A stretch of DNA of 64,000 nucleotides from Isoetes taiwanensis (GCA_021234155.1 JAJEKV010000545.1:64001-128000), one strand, 5' to 3'; shown: positions 20,640 to 32,673, numbered from the stretch's first letter. The notes: generated by a model not told the origin, from the sequence alone. Numbers and translations are program-made.

Positions 20640-20880
20640 GAGGCTTAGAAAAAACTAAAGCAGCATAGCATAGGCCCAAGGGAAGTTAGATTTAAAAAAG
20701 CCTAAAGCACTCCAACAATGAATATGCCTAACATGGATACGCCTGAAAGAAGTGAAATTTAAAAAAACATAAAGCACTATAATAATGAACATGCCTAACA
20801 GAAGTGCATTAACATGAGATTTAAAAACCCTAAAGCACCATGCTCATGAATAGGCCTAGCGTAAATTTTTGGCAAAGCAA
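20640..20880. repeat. degenerate ~75 bp tandem repeat
   Basis: Three to four loose copies of a unit with TTTAAAAAAGCCTAAAGCAC, then AATGAATATGCCTAA. Confidence 0.45.
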
Positions 20881-21012
20881 CAACTACCATTTTTGCTATT
20901 AGTTGTTAGTTGTTATGTCCACGTGTTAAGTTGTAAGTGGGCCGTGTGGACCGCATAAAGAACATGTACCATATATATACACACCTATAAGGAAGATCTT
21001 TTGCAGGAAAAA

Positions 21013-22523
21013 ATGAAGGGTACTTGGGCAATAGCACTACTCTCCTTACTTCTAATTATACTCTTCATTCAGGATATGAACCGCAAAACTCAAACTCTAG
21101 TTTTTCCTCTTCAAGAAACCTGTTTAACTTGCTTGGATATGAAATCAAATAATCCGATTAACTCTGCTGCAAATTTCTCTGCTATTACAGGTTTGATTTT
21201 CATGTGGGTCTTGCAGATTCTTCTGTTTTTGATATCTAAATGTCAAATTTTGATATGGGTTCTTTTCCAAATGCTTAATTTTGATGTGGATTCTTCATTC
21301 TGACATGGGTTCTTTTCGAGAAGATTAATTTCTTCTCTAGTTGCTTAATTCTGCTTTGGGTCCTTTTCTGAATGCTTAATTTCGGTGTCTGTGCTAACTA
21401 GTCTGCATTTTTCCTCTCTTCCAGTTCCAAAGGACTGTGATATGTTCAATGGCGAATGGATCTATGATCCAGAAGGCCCTTTATACACAAATAGTACCTG
21501 CAATTACATTTCTAAACACGAAAATTGCCAAAATAACGGGAGACAGAACACAGATTATTTGTACTACCGATGGAAACCAGATGCATGCGATCTTCCAAGA
21601 CTTGATGCATTCAAGTTTCTAACTTTAATGAAAGGCAAAGGATTAATGTTCGCTGGGGATTCAATAACCCAGAACCACTTCTCATCTCTGATCTGTGCTC
21701 TTTCTCAGGTAATATATGCTCTTGAAATTTTGACAGACTGAAGTCTGATTTCTCAGAAACTGCGCGCAAAATGCAGGTTGAAATCCCTTTGCAAATGTAC
21801 ATAGATTCGGTCGGAAGAACGCGAAGGTTTTTCTTCCCATCGTTTTCATTTTCCCTTGCAATTTTTTGGGCACCATATCTAGTATTCTACACCGAGGAAG
21901 CATATAAAGGGGTCCCCAAAGGTATTAAAAAGATAGAATTAGATATGATGGACCAAGATTTCTTCCAAAACATCACACATTTTGATGCCATAGTAATCTC
22001 TGGAGGCCAGTGGTTTCTCCAGACAAAATTACATTCCTATAGCAATGGACATCTTGTTGGTTGCTACCAGTGCGAAGATACTGCCGATGTTCCTGTCGAC
22101 CTAACGTATGCTTTCAGGTTGGCCTTTCGTAATGTGCTAGACAAGTTAACTAGTTCTTACAAGGGGTTGATAATTATGAGAACCTTTGCAACAAGTCACT
22201 ATGAGAATGGATATTATGGCATGGGAAGTTGCAACAGGACTAGTCCGTTTGGTCGACTTGAGGCGCCCGTGGATGAGAGAGATGGTTCTATGCGTAGGGT
22301 TCAAATGGAAGCGTTTGAAGATGCTCAAATGAAGAAAAAGGATGCCAAAATGAGGCTCATGGACATTAGCAACCTTAGTGCCTTGCGTCCCGATGGTCAT
22401 CCCAATGATTTCCTAGATAAACCAGCTGTCAATGACTGCCTTCATTGGTGTGTCCCAGGTGTCCCTGATATTTGGAATGAGATCCTTTTTCAACTGCTGC
22501 TCCAAGAATTTTCTAAGAGTTGA
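21013..22523 (+). CDS. trichome birefringence-like (TBL/PMR5-N + PC-esterase) polysaccharide O-acetyltransferase
   Basis: Three exons: 21013-21190, 21425-21708 and 21777-22523, all with GT-AG borders and joining in phase to 402 residues. Residues ~1-20 are a hydrophobic signal anchor (WAIALLSLLLIILFI), as in Golgi type-II TBL proteins. The PMR5-N/TBL domain begins VPKDCDMFNGEWIYDPEGPL with conserved Cys. The PC-esterase domain has the GDS block FAGDSITQNH and the C-terminal DxxH motif DCLHWCVPGVPD, giving the Ser-His-Asp triad used to acetylate xylan, mannan or pectin. At 402 residues it is normal in length. The earlier frame opening at 21001 is not an ATG; the ATG at 21013 is chosen because the anchor follows it. 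Which polysaccharide it modifies cannot be told from sequence. Confidence 0.93.
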
Positions 22524-22529
22524 ATAGCA

Positions 22530-23460
22530 TGCTTTTTTGGGAGGTTTGTACGATGTTGTAAATATTCCCAAATATTCAATCATACAAAAAGCACCAAAGA
22601 TGCACATGTTAAAAATCATAAACTATAGGTAACATTCATATGGTGCTGCTAAGTTATTCTTTGGCAAATGTTATTTCTGTAAGCTATTTTGCCAATTTCC
22701 TTTTTCTTCTTCAGTGCTAAACATTTTTTTCTCATGTTGCCAAGATCTACCACCATGACGGAAGGCATACACACAATAGTGGCATGGTCCATGTTCATAC
22801 ACATGTCCTCATGATGAATAAAAATGCCAAAAAAGGGAGAAATTTTAGCCCAATTTTTTTCCACCCCAGGCCGAACCTGTGATCAAATCACCAAGCCTCA
22901 AATCACCAAACCTCAGTTCCACCAATAACACTTTTTTGAGGTCAATGCTTTCTAATTGCCAAAAAAACATTGCCAATTTACCCTTCTCACTGTATCTAGG
23001 AATCGAATAGATTTCTCAATGTCCATGACTATGAAGAAACAGACTTAAAAAATTAGTCGTCACCTTTTGTTTTTTGGTATTTTTGACCAAAACATCCTAT
23101 AGTAAATGAGAAAAATGCCCGAAAGAAAAAAGTTAGTTCACTTTTATGCCAGACTTGTGATCGAATTGCCACTATGAGAAGCTGCAAGATGCCCGATATC
23201 TCCTATGTTAGCATCTAGGCATAATCCTCGCTTTATCATAATCGAAACGAAGTTGAGGCACCTAGGAGGTGGCTGATACTGGAACTATATTGGTTGTCAA
23301 TCTACTGTCACAAGGAGTTGGCGATCTGAATCAACGTCCTCATCTCTACTCTAGAGGCAAGGTGCTAGAGAGAGAGTGGACGAGAAGGTGAAGTGTAGAA
23401 CTTTGAATAGTGCAATCAAGAAGTGAATAACTTCAATACCCTTTAAGAGAAAATTGATGT
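22530..23460. other. 3' flank and intergenic, no gene seen
   Basis: AT-rich; nothing coding recognised. Confidence 0.4.
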
Positions 23461-23474
23461 TAGAGATAAAACAT

Positions 23475-24519
23475 CGCATCGATCCGAGACATCGGATCGC
23501 CATTCTAGAATGGGACGAGCATGCATGTCATGCATGCATGCGGGCGGCGCATGCCCGTTTTGGTTGGGAGTTCGCTATTTCAGGCGCGTTTCTGCATCCA
23601 CGTCTCATCGGCGCTTCCTCTTCTCTCAGCAGTACCTTATTCTCTTTGAATTGTTTCCAGGCAGGGGAGGGGCTTCTTCCTGCCTGGTTTAGCCAATTTG
23701 GCGTATCTTTCTTGCTATCCTTTACCGGCCTTTGGCCTCGTCCTGTGACCTTCGTCCTCGATCCTAGTTTGTAAGGAAGTTCTCTGGTAGTCGGGCGGTT
23801 TGTTGGTTTTCTTGAGTCCCATTCTAGAATCGCATCGATCCGAGACATCGGATCGCCATTCTAGAATGGGACGAGCATGCATGTCATGCATGCATGCGGG
23901 CGGCGCATGCCCGTTTTGGTTGGGAGTTCGCTATTTCAGCGGCGCTGCATCAGATCTCATCGGGCGCTTCCCTCTTCTCTCAGTGATACCTTATTCTCTT
24001 TGAACCCACCCTCCCCCTTCTTTGTTTATTATATTTTGTACAAGTTCGTTTATCATGTTTTTCCACCACCGGGTGATGCTTTTTTCCACCCATTTGGGTG
24101 ATGCTATTCTCTGGTATATTTCTTGTTTGTTATGTTGGTGATGTGCAGGTACAGGTTGGCGAGCGGCAACCGTTTCGACTTCTCCATGCGGGGGTTTTTG
24201 GGAGCGATTCTATGCCTTACGTTTGTCTAAGCCCCTTGCCGAAGGCTTATCACTAGGGTTTTTCCTCGAAAACCCGAAAGGGCGGGGTTTTTTAATCCCG
24301 GTGATAGGTACATCAGCCACTCATCTGTTAGCATTGTATTTGTTTTGGGGTCCAAATGATATAATTGGATTTTCCCTTTATTTTTCGTGGGTAGTTCGCA
24401 TGTGTGCGCTACCCACTGTCCACCATTGTAGAAAATCTGCTGAGATGAATGAGAAGCCTATCTATCGCGGTTTGTTGGTTTCTTGCGAGTCCCATTCTAG
24501 AATGGAAAATTAGCGTCAA
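23475..24519. mobile_element. repeat-built insertion flanked by AGATAAAACAT
   Basis: AGATAAAACAT stands at 23464-23474 and 24520-24530, a likely 11-bp target duplication. The insert starts with a ~115 bp block (GCATCGATCCGAGACATCGG, the palindrome CCATTCTAGAATGG, then CATGCATGTCATGCATGCAT). This block is repeated at 23829-23940. A second word, GGTTTGTTGGTTT plus GAGTCCCATTCTAGAAT, ends both halves (near 23828 and 24505). No transposase or reverse transcriptase is present. It is a non-autonomous element of unknown class. Confidence 0.5.
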
Positions 24520-24751
24520 AGATAAAACATTTACAATGCGTCCATTGACTCGACATAAAAGCTTATGATGGTCTTGTTTATCCCATGTGGAAAATACAAA
24601 AATTCATCTAGTTGAAGGTGAGGCGTAATTTAAAGAATTATGCAAATATTCAATTGCATACTTCAACAATATGTATAACTTTGCTAGTTTGAAATATTAA
24701 CAATCATATTGGTGGTGTGTATTCTAAAGATAGTTATCTTATTAGAAAAAT

Positions 24752-27130
24752 GTTCCCTTTCTTTTTCTTTTTTCTTTTTTGAAGAACTGTGTCATCAATA
24801 TATTAAAAGAATGATAATGTTACAAAGCAAGTGAGGAGGAAAGAGAACTGCCCCAAAGAGACAGCGATACCTCGACACTCCACAACAAACTCACGCGAAA
24901 AACCGCAACTCCCCATGGCCTGCATAAAACCGACCATCACCATCTACAACACCCAAGAAGTCCCGCCAAATGGCAAACTTCCGCTTTACTAATCCCGGGA
25001 ACACCAGAAAGCTTTGAAATAGCTTGTACCTAAGTCGAGGAATCAGAGAGGTTGCAGGCTGCTGAATCCCCTGAAAGATCCACAACCGCCGCCGCTTCCA
25101 AATCAGCCACACCAACCAAGCTACGCATAGATGCAAAGGCTTCTTTGCCGCAAGAGCGCCAAGCACGAGATACACATGAAGCAAAGCTGGCGGCTAGTCA
25201 ATCTCACCTGAAACAGAGCCCCTAACCCAATCCCGGGCAGTACCGCAAGTGAGGGCATAAAACCGGACAATGCTCCACGATCTCAACGATGAAGGCCACA
25301 ACAAGGCGTAGAGGGCTCACACCGCCTAAACCGGACTCACAAGGGCATTCACCACGATACAACGGTGCACCACGCCTGAAGCACCCTAACCTTCTCGGTG
25401 GGGAAGTGAGCTCCATGTCCGCGCCCAAACCGAAGCCATCGAGGAACTTCGAAAGCTCGCAGAGACCACTTGCCCGAAGGGGGGCAAAGGTGTCATGAAT
25501 AGCCCGACACCCGGTAACAAGACCGCACAAAACAAGAAGACACAACATCCGGATGAACCTTCCAAACGCACCACCACATCATCCGGGAGGGACTATAGGT
25601 ATGTGTAGCGGAATACCCCCGCCACTTGTTCCCAGATAGCCCGATCCACGCCCCTCGAAAAGCGAAGTTCAAAAAAACTCCCACGAAGCTAGCTGACCAC
25701 CCCAATACCAATCCTCCAAGGTGAGCACGATGGCTCGCCTCCAACGCGGCTTTGGTCCGAAAGCATGCATGCGGTGGCGCCCAAGGCCAAGTGCTTGGGG
25801 GTAGAGGAACCCACAAGAAAGGAGAAGAGTGGTGATAAACTGAGGCATAATCTAGCTGGAAGAGCACACGCACATGATCCCAAGCCCGCAACACCCTCGT
25901 GAGAAAAGGGAATGCATGTGGGAAAAGACAGAGACCATACAACAGTGCCCAGGGCAACTCCACATGCACAGACGGCTTCCCAAATGCCACACAATGGCGA
26001 AGAGACTGCAACAATAGCACCGCACCAGGAGAAGATGCTCCATCCTGCAGAATGCTCCAAACAAACTTGGAGACCAACACCTTACTATGCAATGCCAAAT
26101 CTAGAATGGCCAAGCCCCCATCCTCACGGGGGCGGAGACACTTCCACCAAGCCACTTTAACAACTGCCCCTTCATCATCCCCCACACAAAATTTCGAACA
26201 ATCTTATCCAAAGCCGGTATCTTACCCTCAGGAGCTAACATCGCAGATGCTGTATACACATGAGTGCTACAAAGTACTGACTTGGCAATAGTGATCCTAC
26301 CTGCCATGGACAACTTGCTATCCTTCCACCAATTGAGGTGTTTCTGCAACCCCTGCAAAATCTCATCCCACACCCTCCCCATGGAAACATCCCCTCCAAA
26401 GGGAATACCCAACAGCTTAGTACACACATTACCTGGAAGCACCTTCCAAGGGAATAGAGCCAAACAAGGGGGAGGCGGAGTCAGCTGGGCCCATAATGCG
26501 ACGCACTTACCCCAATTCAGAAGAATACCCGAGGCCAAGGAGAAAGTATCCATCAAACCCTTCACATTCCGCAAATTCCTCTCTTCTGCCACCAAGAAGA
26601 GGAAAGTGTCATCGGCAAACTGGTTAATAATCTGCTGGCTACCATCCTACATCCAAAGCCCATCCACCATGCTCTCCTCCCGCAAGAGCCAAAAATGGCG
26701 ACAAAGGCCTCCGCCACAATAAACAGAACAAAATGGCGCCAAAGGGCACCCCGACGCACCCCCGCCTAAGTAGAAAAGGTGGAGGGTTCACCCGGCATAC
26801 CACCGTGAGTCTGTTTGACCTATGCAGACTTCATGATCGTCTCTGTAAAGCGTGGACCACAGCCCAACGCTAACATCATGGCAGACAAGAACTCCCAACG
26901 GACACTATCGTAAGCTTTGGCAAAGTCAAGCTTAAGATAGGCAGAATTCCTTGACCTGTTCTCCTGGCCCAATAAAGGCCCTCATAAGCTGCGGCAACAT
27001 TAGTCAAAATGTTCCTCCCAGGGACAAACCCAGACTGCACCTTACTAATGGAAGAAGTCAACACCGGGTTCAACTTCTCTGCCAGGGCTTTCGCAATAAT
27101 CTTATACACAGAGGACAACAAGGAGATTTG
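24752..27130 (-). mobile_element. 5'-truncated L1-type LINE
   Basis: Minus-strand reverse transcriptase in several frames. VQSGFVPGRNILTNVAAAYE (27100-26900) is followed by GCPLAPF, then INQFADDTFLFLV with the catalytic FADD near 26611-26622. Next come LLNWGKC, KLLGIPFGG and the C-terminal region with SKLSMAGRITIAKSVL, LGGLAILDL-like text and a Trp-rich end. The 3' end is an A-rich tail on the minus strand (T-rich 24752-24780). The N-terminal endonuclease and first RT blocks are missing (5' truncation at ~27130). Frameshifts make it dead. Confidence 0.85.
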
Positions 27131-27204
27131 AAATGGTCAAGCAAATTTTATTATTGAGTGGATGTTGAGGTTATATATAGGAAACTGATCTAGCGAGAAG
27201 ATTT

Positions 27205-27386
27205 ATAATTTACCACTCAGTATCAAGGGTTGGAGTTTGAACTGTACTAATCTTGTTATGCAAAAAAGACTTTAATCTATTGCAAAGATAGGATTATAAT
27301 TTACCACCCAATATCAAGGGTTGGAGTTTGAACTGTACTAATCTTATTATGTAGAAAAGACTTTAATCCATTGCAAAGATAGGATT
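27205..27386. repeat. two tandem ~91 bp units
   Basis: Both contain TATCAAGGGTTGGAGTTTGA, ACTGTACTAATCTT and TTGCAAAGATAGGATT. They lie just outside the left inverted repeat at 27446. Confidence 0.8.
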
Positions 27387-27445
27387 GAGGTGCGGTGGAT
27401 GACTTATGCCTATCATTGCTTAGTCAAGGATAGATTTGCAATAAC

Positions 27446-27475
27446 ATTAGGGCGGATTTGGGGTCTGAAAATGGC
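27446..27475 (+). repeat. left terminal inverted repeat
   Basis: Begins ATTAGGGCGGATTTGGGG. It is the perfect complement of 40853-40882. Confidence 0.75.
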
Positions 27476-28090
27476 CTCCTATCAGCCATTCCACGTCATA
27501 TTTCCGCTCCCTTTTTCCCATGCCACCTAGGATACCAAACTCTCATAATTACAGATTTGCTTGGAATATTCTTCCGGAATAAGGGGGATTGCACATTCAT
27601 GGCGCCATATGTATTTAATTCTGTTGGTTGTCAGACGGACTGATGCAACACGTGGGCGCTTCTAAAATGCCACTTGCATTATAGCATACCGGCAACTCAT
27701 GATTGTCTCTTGGTAGCGCGATCGGCGTCATCAGCCTTCTACATTTCAAAGTTGAATGTAGGTTGAAGCTTTGTGTCGGATCGGACTTTCATTTCGGTTG
27801 CGCCATGGCGTCTTTAACCGATCTTCACTTCATCCTAATACGGGCTTCCCCCCCCTACAATTCCAAATTTGAATTTGCTTAATGTATAAAAGCATGGATT
27901 GTAGGAGAATGGACTTTTCGATTTCCATATGCACGTTGCAAATTTCAAAAAACGAAGTTAGTACGGACGCGTTCGGCTCACCGGTTTAATTGTGTTGGGG
28001 CATAAAAATACCACACCTTGATTTCGCACCGCATGCGATCTACACAAGATGGAAGTTGCTTGTTGTCAAATTAAACTTAAACACAAGTGA
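27460..28090 (+). repeat. ~600 bp repeat, copy 1
   Basis: Shares, in order with 29290-30050: GGCCTCCTATCAGCCATTCC, CAGATTTGCTTGGAATATTC, GGCGCCATATGTATTTAATT, the TATA-like TGTATAAAAGCATGGATT, and GTTGTCAAATTAAACT. The last block comes first in copy 2, so the two are circularly permuted, as expected from a tandem array cut at a different point. Confidence 0.75.
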
Positions 28091-28543
28091 GGTCGGCACT
28101 TACGTGGGTTTTCTCGAGGAGGGTTTGGAGTGTTTTTTTAAATCCCAATTATCGACATAGTGTGACGTAGCATCTTGGTATTAAATAGTATGTTAAATTG
28201 AATTATATCGATTGTTCATTTTACGGTTAAACTCAAATCATATAGGTTTAGGAATAAGGTTAAAAAGGAAGATATTGGCTATTTAGGAATAAGGTTAAAA
28301 AGGAAGATATTGGATATTTAGGTATAAGGTTAAAAAAGGAAGATATTAGATATGGCTCAAATTTCGAGATATGCACATAATGGCATGTAATGATGGTTGA
28401 TAGGACTGGAATACGAATCATTCCTACGATTTTCACGTCTAATCCAGCCTATATCTATTCCAGCCTAGATTGGCGCCCATTCTCCCCCCAATCTCCGCCC
28501 AATCTTTGCTAGATCCTCCGCCCAATTTCTCTAGTCCATCGCC

Positions 28544-28973
28544 ATGAAGAGATCAGCTACGGAAGAGCCGGAGGTGTCCTCCAAGAGGCGCCTATTACGG
28601 CTGGAAGAGGTGTTCCCTCCGCAGTTCCCTCCGCTGCCCACGGTTCTTGCTCTGAATGCCTCTGATTCCTCTGATTCCTCTGATTCCTTTGACGAGGAAT
28701 CAGAGAATGAGGAATCAGAGGAAATTTCGGAGCAGGAGTTCATCACAGGTGTTCTTGAAGGCTGGATAGGAGATTCTTCAGAAAATGAGTGGTCTACCGA
28801 CGGAGAAGAAGCCGAAGATGATGAAGAAGATGAAGAAGTTGAAGACGAATCTGCTGACTTCGAGGAGCTCATGGCGTTAGTTCATGGTACATGCATGTTT
28901 TCTTTCTTTTCTTAAGCATTCAACTAACGGTTATTTCTTATTTTTTTTTGCAGATGATGAAGCAGATGAATGA
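28544..28973 (+). CDS. small acidic nuclear-type protein
   Basis: Two exons, 28544-28886 and 28954-28973. The donor ATG|GTACATG and acceptor TTTTTTTTGCAG join in phase to 120 residues ending HDDEADE-type. It starts MKRSATEEPEVSSKRRLLRL, a bipartite-like basic patch that could be a nuclear signal. A Ser/Asp repeat follows (SDSSDSSDSF) and then long Glu/Asp runs. This composition is typical of chromatin or nucleolar acidic proteins or histone-binding tails, but no family is assigned. It lies between the two ~600 bp repeats and may be cargo of the 13.4 kb element. The frame is intact and uses a clean intron, so it may be expressed. Confidence 0.55.
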
Positions 28974-29270
28974 AATTTGTTAGGGCAGAGCACCTCTTAT
29001 TTTTTTTTCCTTGTTCTTAGTCGAGCTTGCCTCCAGCTTCTTACCATATGCCTGCAAGCCTCCGGGCTTTTTTGTTGTGAATAGTTGAAGCCTCCGGGCA
29101 TTTAAATTTACAAAATGATGTAAAGCCATACGGCCATAAAAAATTTTGAATGTAAAAAGTTTTTGCTTCTAATTCCATTTGAATACCTAACTTTTTTTTT
29201 ACTGTACATGTGTTACCACTCTTAAGTACATAAGTCATCATCCCTTTTCAAAGAGCATATTATTTTTCAA

Positions 29271-29335
29271 GGATCACAAGCGAATAGTACATATGCAACA
29301 AAAATGGAACACACTAAATTCGCATCGTGTGATCC
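29271..29335. repeat. GATCACA hairpin 1
   Basis: GGATCACAAGCGAAT and ATTCGCATCGTGTGATCC form inverted arms around ~32 bp. It lies downstream of the acidic gene. Same family as 32674-32741, 34637-34703, 37960-38025 and 40128-40201. Confidence 0.6.
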
Positions 29336-30050
29336 ACTTTCTTATTTGTTGTCAAATTAAAACTAAACACAAGTCCCTCCTCAATAGTCTCCCATTTGCA
29401 TATAAAATATCTATCATTCCAAGTTATATTATGTTTTATGAACTAAAATGGCCTCCTATCAGCCATTCCACGTCATATTTCCGCCTTTTTTTCCCGTCCA
29501 GATTTGCTTGGAATATTCTCCGGAATAAAGGGAATCGCATATCTATGGCGCCATATGTATTTAATTCTCTTGTTGTCGAGACAGATTGACTTAACCGTGG
29601 GCTTCTAAAAAGCCACTTGCATTATAGCATACCGCAACTCATGACGGTGTCTCTTGGTTTGTCGATACCAATCATGCGCATCCATAGATTCTTGTCTTGC
29701 CCTATTTTCATTTAGAGTCCATTCCGCCTTCTACATTTCAAAATTTGAATGTGTAGGTTGAAGCTTTGTATTAGACTTTTCGTTTAAAGCTGCGGTGCCT
29801 TTTAAAAGTTCATGCTTAGGGATCTTTACTTCATCCCAATACAGGCTTCCCCCCCTACATTCCAATTTTGAATTTGCTTTTTGTATAAAAGCATGGATTA
29901 TAGGAGAATGGACTTTTCCATATGCACGCTGCGTTAAATTTCAAAAAGCGAGGTTAGTATGGATTTGAGCCTCAAGCGGCTTAATTGTGTCTTTGGGGCA
30001 TACAAATTGTACACATTCATTTTCAGATGCGATCCACATGGTATGGAAGC
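29290..30050 (+). repeat. ~600 bp repeat, copy 2 (circularly permuted)
   Basis: See copy 1 for shared words. It contains a second TATA-like TGTATAAAAGCATGGATT near 29880, ~170 bp before the next coding block, so it may supply the promoter of the plus-strand genes that follow. Confidence 0.7.
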
Positions 30051-30089
30051 TCAAATGATGTGTGGATAAGGATCCAACCGACTCGGGGG

Positions 30090-30420
30090 AATATGCTCCA
30101 GTCTTCAACGAAAAAAAAAAAGAGGTCTAAAAATAAGAACTTAGACCTCGACATGTTGCCTCTTGGGCTCAAAAAGTATCGACATCCGGCGGATGGCGGT
30201 TTATATCCATTGGATCCGTTGAGTGGCGTGAAAGGTCATTTGGGACGTTTCAAGTTTATCCGATTTTGCAGCGGTAACTCGGCCTCTTGGGATATTGTGA
30301 GAGATTGAGAGGATGAAGGCATTCGAATCGAATACAAGTTGAGTTTGAGATGAGCCGCTTCCATTGTCACAAAGAGAATTATAACTTAAACCAGCGACTC
30401 TTTTTCTCTCGCTTCATTAC
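30090..30420 (+). pseudogene. coding-like block with basic N-terminus, unknown
   Basis: Frame with STKKKKRSKNKNLDLDMLPL, then KKYRHPADGGLYPLDPLSG and GHLGRFKFIRFCSGNSASWD. After a stop near 30307, other frames continue with MSRFHCHKENYNLNQRLFF and MKERNVTWEGNFFEI. The Lys/Arg cluster could be a nuclear signal. Protein-like composition but broken by stops or frameshifts; no family recognised. Confidence 0.35.
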
Positions 30421-30699
30421 TCCGCGGATGAAGGAAAGGAATGTGACTTGGGAGGGAAACTTCTTTGAGATCTAAGTGGAGAAGTCAAATTGGTGATAGG
30501 GCGGTGCAAGAAAAGATCAAGAGCTCGAAAGAGCAAACTTTGGGCTTCAATGTAGGTAAAGAATTTGAAGAAAAACACCCCTTGGCTTAGAAAGGAAGAA
30601 GCATTATCGGTAGATAGAGGAACCGAAGTTTGGATCGGGTGCATTGGGGCCGCAGGGTCCGCGACCACAAGGTCCGGTTTACAACAGCAAAGGCCGGTT

Positions 30700-31435
30700 A
30701 AGATCGGGGAAACTAGAAGCAATCTTGGTTACGTGGTGTGAAGAACCTAGCGACGAGCGGGGAGATAGTGGACATGATTTGTCAGCCCTACAACTCTCCT
30801 CTCAAGAAGATGGTATTGGAAATGGTACTAGGGGAGATCTACAAGAAGTTAGAAGTTGCGGATGATATACAGTTGTTTGTGATGATGTAGGCATCATGTG
30901 GGCTTGGTTACTGGATTCTCTATTCAAGCCATTCCACGAAGCGTTGAAAAGAATGGGCACAAAAAGTATTTGCTCCGTCCACAAATTGTCGAGAATACAA
31001 GGTTACTAGGACAAAGATGGTGTATGCCATATTAGGAAAGATGCACCACGTTGAATGTGCTGGTCACGCCATAGCCATAAAAAGATAAGAATGGCAAGGA
31101 TTGTTTGTGATATAGTTGGAATGAATGAGCATAATAATCTTTGGGTTGACCAGTTACTCTCTTACAATTCCTTGTCAAATATTATGACTTGGTTTTGCGA
31201 GAAACTAATGGTGAGATTGAAGTTTGCATAAAATTGGATGAAATGGAACCGACCAAGTTTGAGAAGTATGAGAGGGTATCCGTTGTCATCATGAATAGAG
31301 CAATTGAGAATGCAATTGCACATGCTAAATCAAAGAGCAACAAGAATAACAAAAAAGATGTAGAGGTGACGGACGAGGGAGAAGCGTCGCGGAAAAATGG
31401 TTCTCATGTCAAACCGAAGATGACACCCGGTGGTT
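30700..31435 (+). pseudogene. coding-like blocks, unknown protein
   Basis: Successive frames give ATSGEIVDMICQPYNSPLKK plus LEMVLGEIYKKLEVADDIQL, then REYKVTRTKMVYAILGKMHH, then (31189-31435) ETNGEIEVCIKLDEMEPTKF with a Lys/Asn-rich basic tail. The amino-acid order changes frame about every 150-250 bp. A single decayed gene of ~250 residues would explain this. Not recognised. Confidence 0.35.
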
Positions 31436-31539
31436 AGGTCTCTTTAAAGTTCGAAAAAAGAAACCCACGAGGTTTTGAAATGGGTGTTCAATCAACCCGA
31501 CATCCCGAGTCCTAATATCTAGATTCGAGGGAGGAAAAA

Positions 31540-32156
31540 TTGCAAGTAGATCACTATGGATCTTACAAAGTAATTTTTCACTTGGCGTCTGATTTAAAAG
31601 AGAAAGCAATGTACAACATAAGTGGAGGAGGACAAGGAACATGCAAAAGTTGTGCATCTTTGCAATCATGCAAGGAAGTCAAATCTTGGGAAGATCTGTT
31701 TCAACCTTGTCCCTTAACCAAGCAAATGCTCCTAATAGAGGAGAAGTTAAAGATCCCAAGTTCCATGGCATTTTCCCCATTCCATTAGAGAGGGTTCATA
31801 TTCACTTTTGGCTTTGTGAGAATCATCGACAAGATGATATTTTTGAGCTGCAGATTCGTGTGGAACATTTCGGAGAAAGAAGAGAGAGAGGAAGGAATTC
31901 GTAGAGTTGAACATGTTCTATCAGAAGGAGGTTTGCATGGTGGCAATGTAAGATTAGAGCTCGATGAGAAGCGGGCGGGGAAGAACAAGTGTGCCTCGTG
32001 GGTGTCAATTGGAGGGATGAAAGCTCGACTTCATAAAGAATCATATAGAGAGGCTCGAACGGAAACCGGATGGGAGAAAAGGTCTATGAATTTGGAAAAT
32101 TCTTTGGTTGATGCGGAGCAGGACCGCACGATGATGGCGTTCGTTCGGCATTGAAA
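31540..32156 (+). pseudogene. coding-like blocks, unknown protein
   Basis: DHYGSYKVIFHLASDLKEKA (31540 frame) is followed in another frame by VHIHFWLCENHRQDD with ELQIRVEHFGER. A third frame (31860-32156) then reads RRVEHVLSEGGLHGGNVRL and KCASWVSIGGMKARLHKES. The segments abut without overlap, as in one frameshifted gene. The Cys/His/Trp-rich text is not assignable. Confidence 0.35.
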
Positions 32157-32172
32157 AAAAAAAAAGCATGGG

Positions 32173-32535
32173 ATGCATTGTCCTAATTGTTCCCATACAT
32201 TGAAGAATGGACCTCACAAGAGAAGATGGAAATGTTCGTGCAGAGTGAATAACAAATTTATTAAAGCTTTCATAGGCGATGGGGAGAGAGTGAAGTCCTT
32301 GACTACTTGCACATCTTTTGGGCTCATGCACCTTGGTTTTAGGAAGTATGGAAGCCTAGCAAAGGTGGAGTGCACAAGGCATGGAGAAGTCGATAAACAA
32401 GCTAAAATAGCCTTTCATCAACACAAAAGGGGGGTGGAAATGGGGAACCAACCCTCAAGAGGCAGGATGACGAGTGGTTTTATAGAAAGGCGATGGCTAA
32501 ATCGACAAGAAGGTCGCTTTAAGAAGCAACCTTAA
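32173..32535 (+). CDS. small Cys/His zinc-finger-like ORF
   Basis: 120 residues: MHCPNCSHTLKNGPHKRRWK then CSCRVNNKFIKAF. The spacing C-x2-C ... H ... C-x-C can hold one zinc. The second half is basic (KQAKIAFHQHKRG). It begins 13 bp after an A run that follows the previous block and ends ~140 bp before hairpin 2. Function unknown; DNA binding is only a guess. Confidence 0.35.
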   Translation: MHCPNCSHTLKNGPHKRRWKCSCRVNNKFIKAFIGDGERVKSLTTCTSFGLMHLGFRKYGSLAKVECTRHGEVDKQAKIAFHQHKRGVEMGNQPSRGRMTSGFIERRWLNRQEGRFKKQP

Positions 32536-32673
32536 GTCGTAAACACCATTGGCATAATCTTTGAAGAGAAACCAAAGTTGCTTGGCAAAATTCTAGGGCC
32601 CCACTAGCATCGCATATGCAGTGGAGATCTAAGAGACAAAGAATCGGGTAAAGCATACTTGTAATGTAGCATG

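Noticed and set aside
23475-24519. Helitron or LTR element
   Set aside because: No TC...CTRR ends with hairpin, no TG...CA LTR ends, and an 11-bp duplication argues against Helitron.
24891-26291. Many plus-strand ORFs over the LINE (e.g. 25289-25498, 25899-26291)
   Set aside because: They are antisense shadows of the minus-strand reverse transcriptase.
27446-27475. hAT, Mutator or CACTA assignment from the inverted ends
   Set aside because: No 8-, 9- or 3-bp duplication flanks both ends and the terminal bases do not fit these families clearly.
28531-28872. Ser-rich minus-strand ORF
   Set aside because: Antisense shadow of the acidic gene's Glu/Asp codons.
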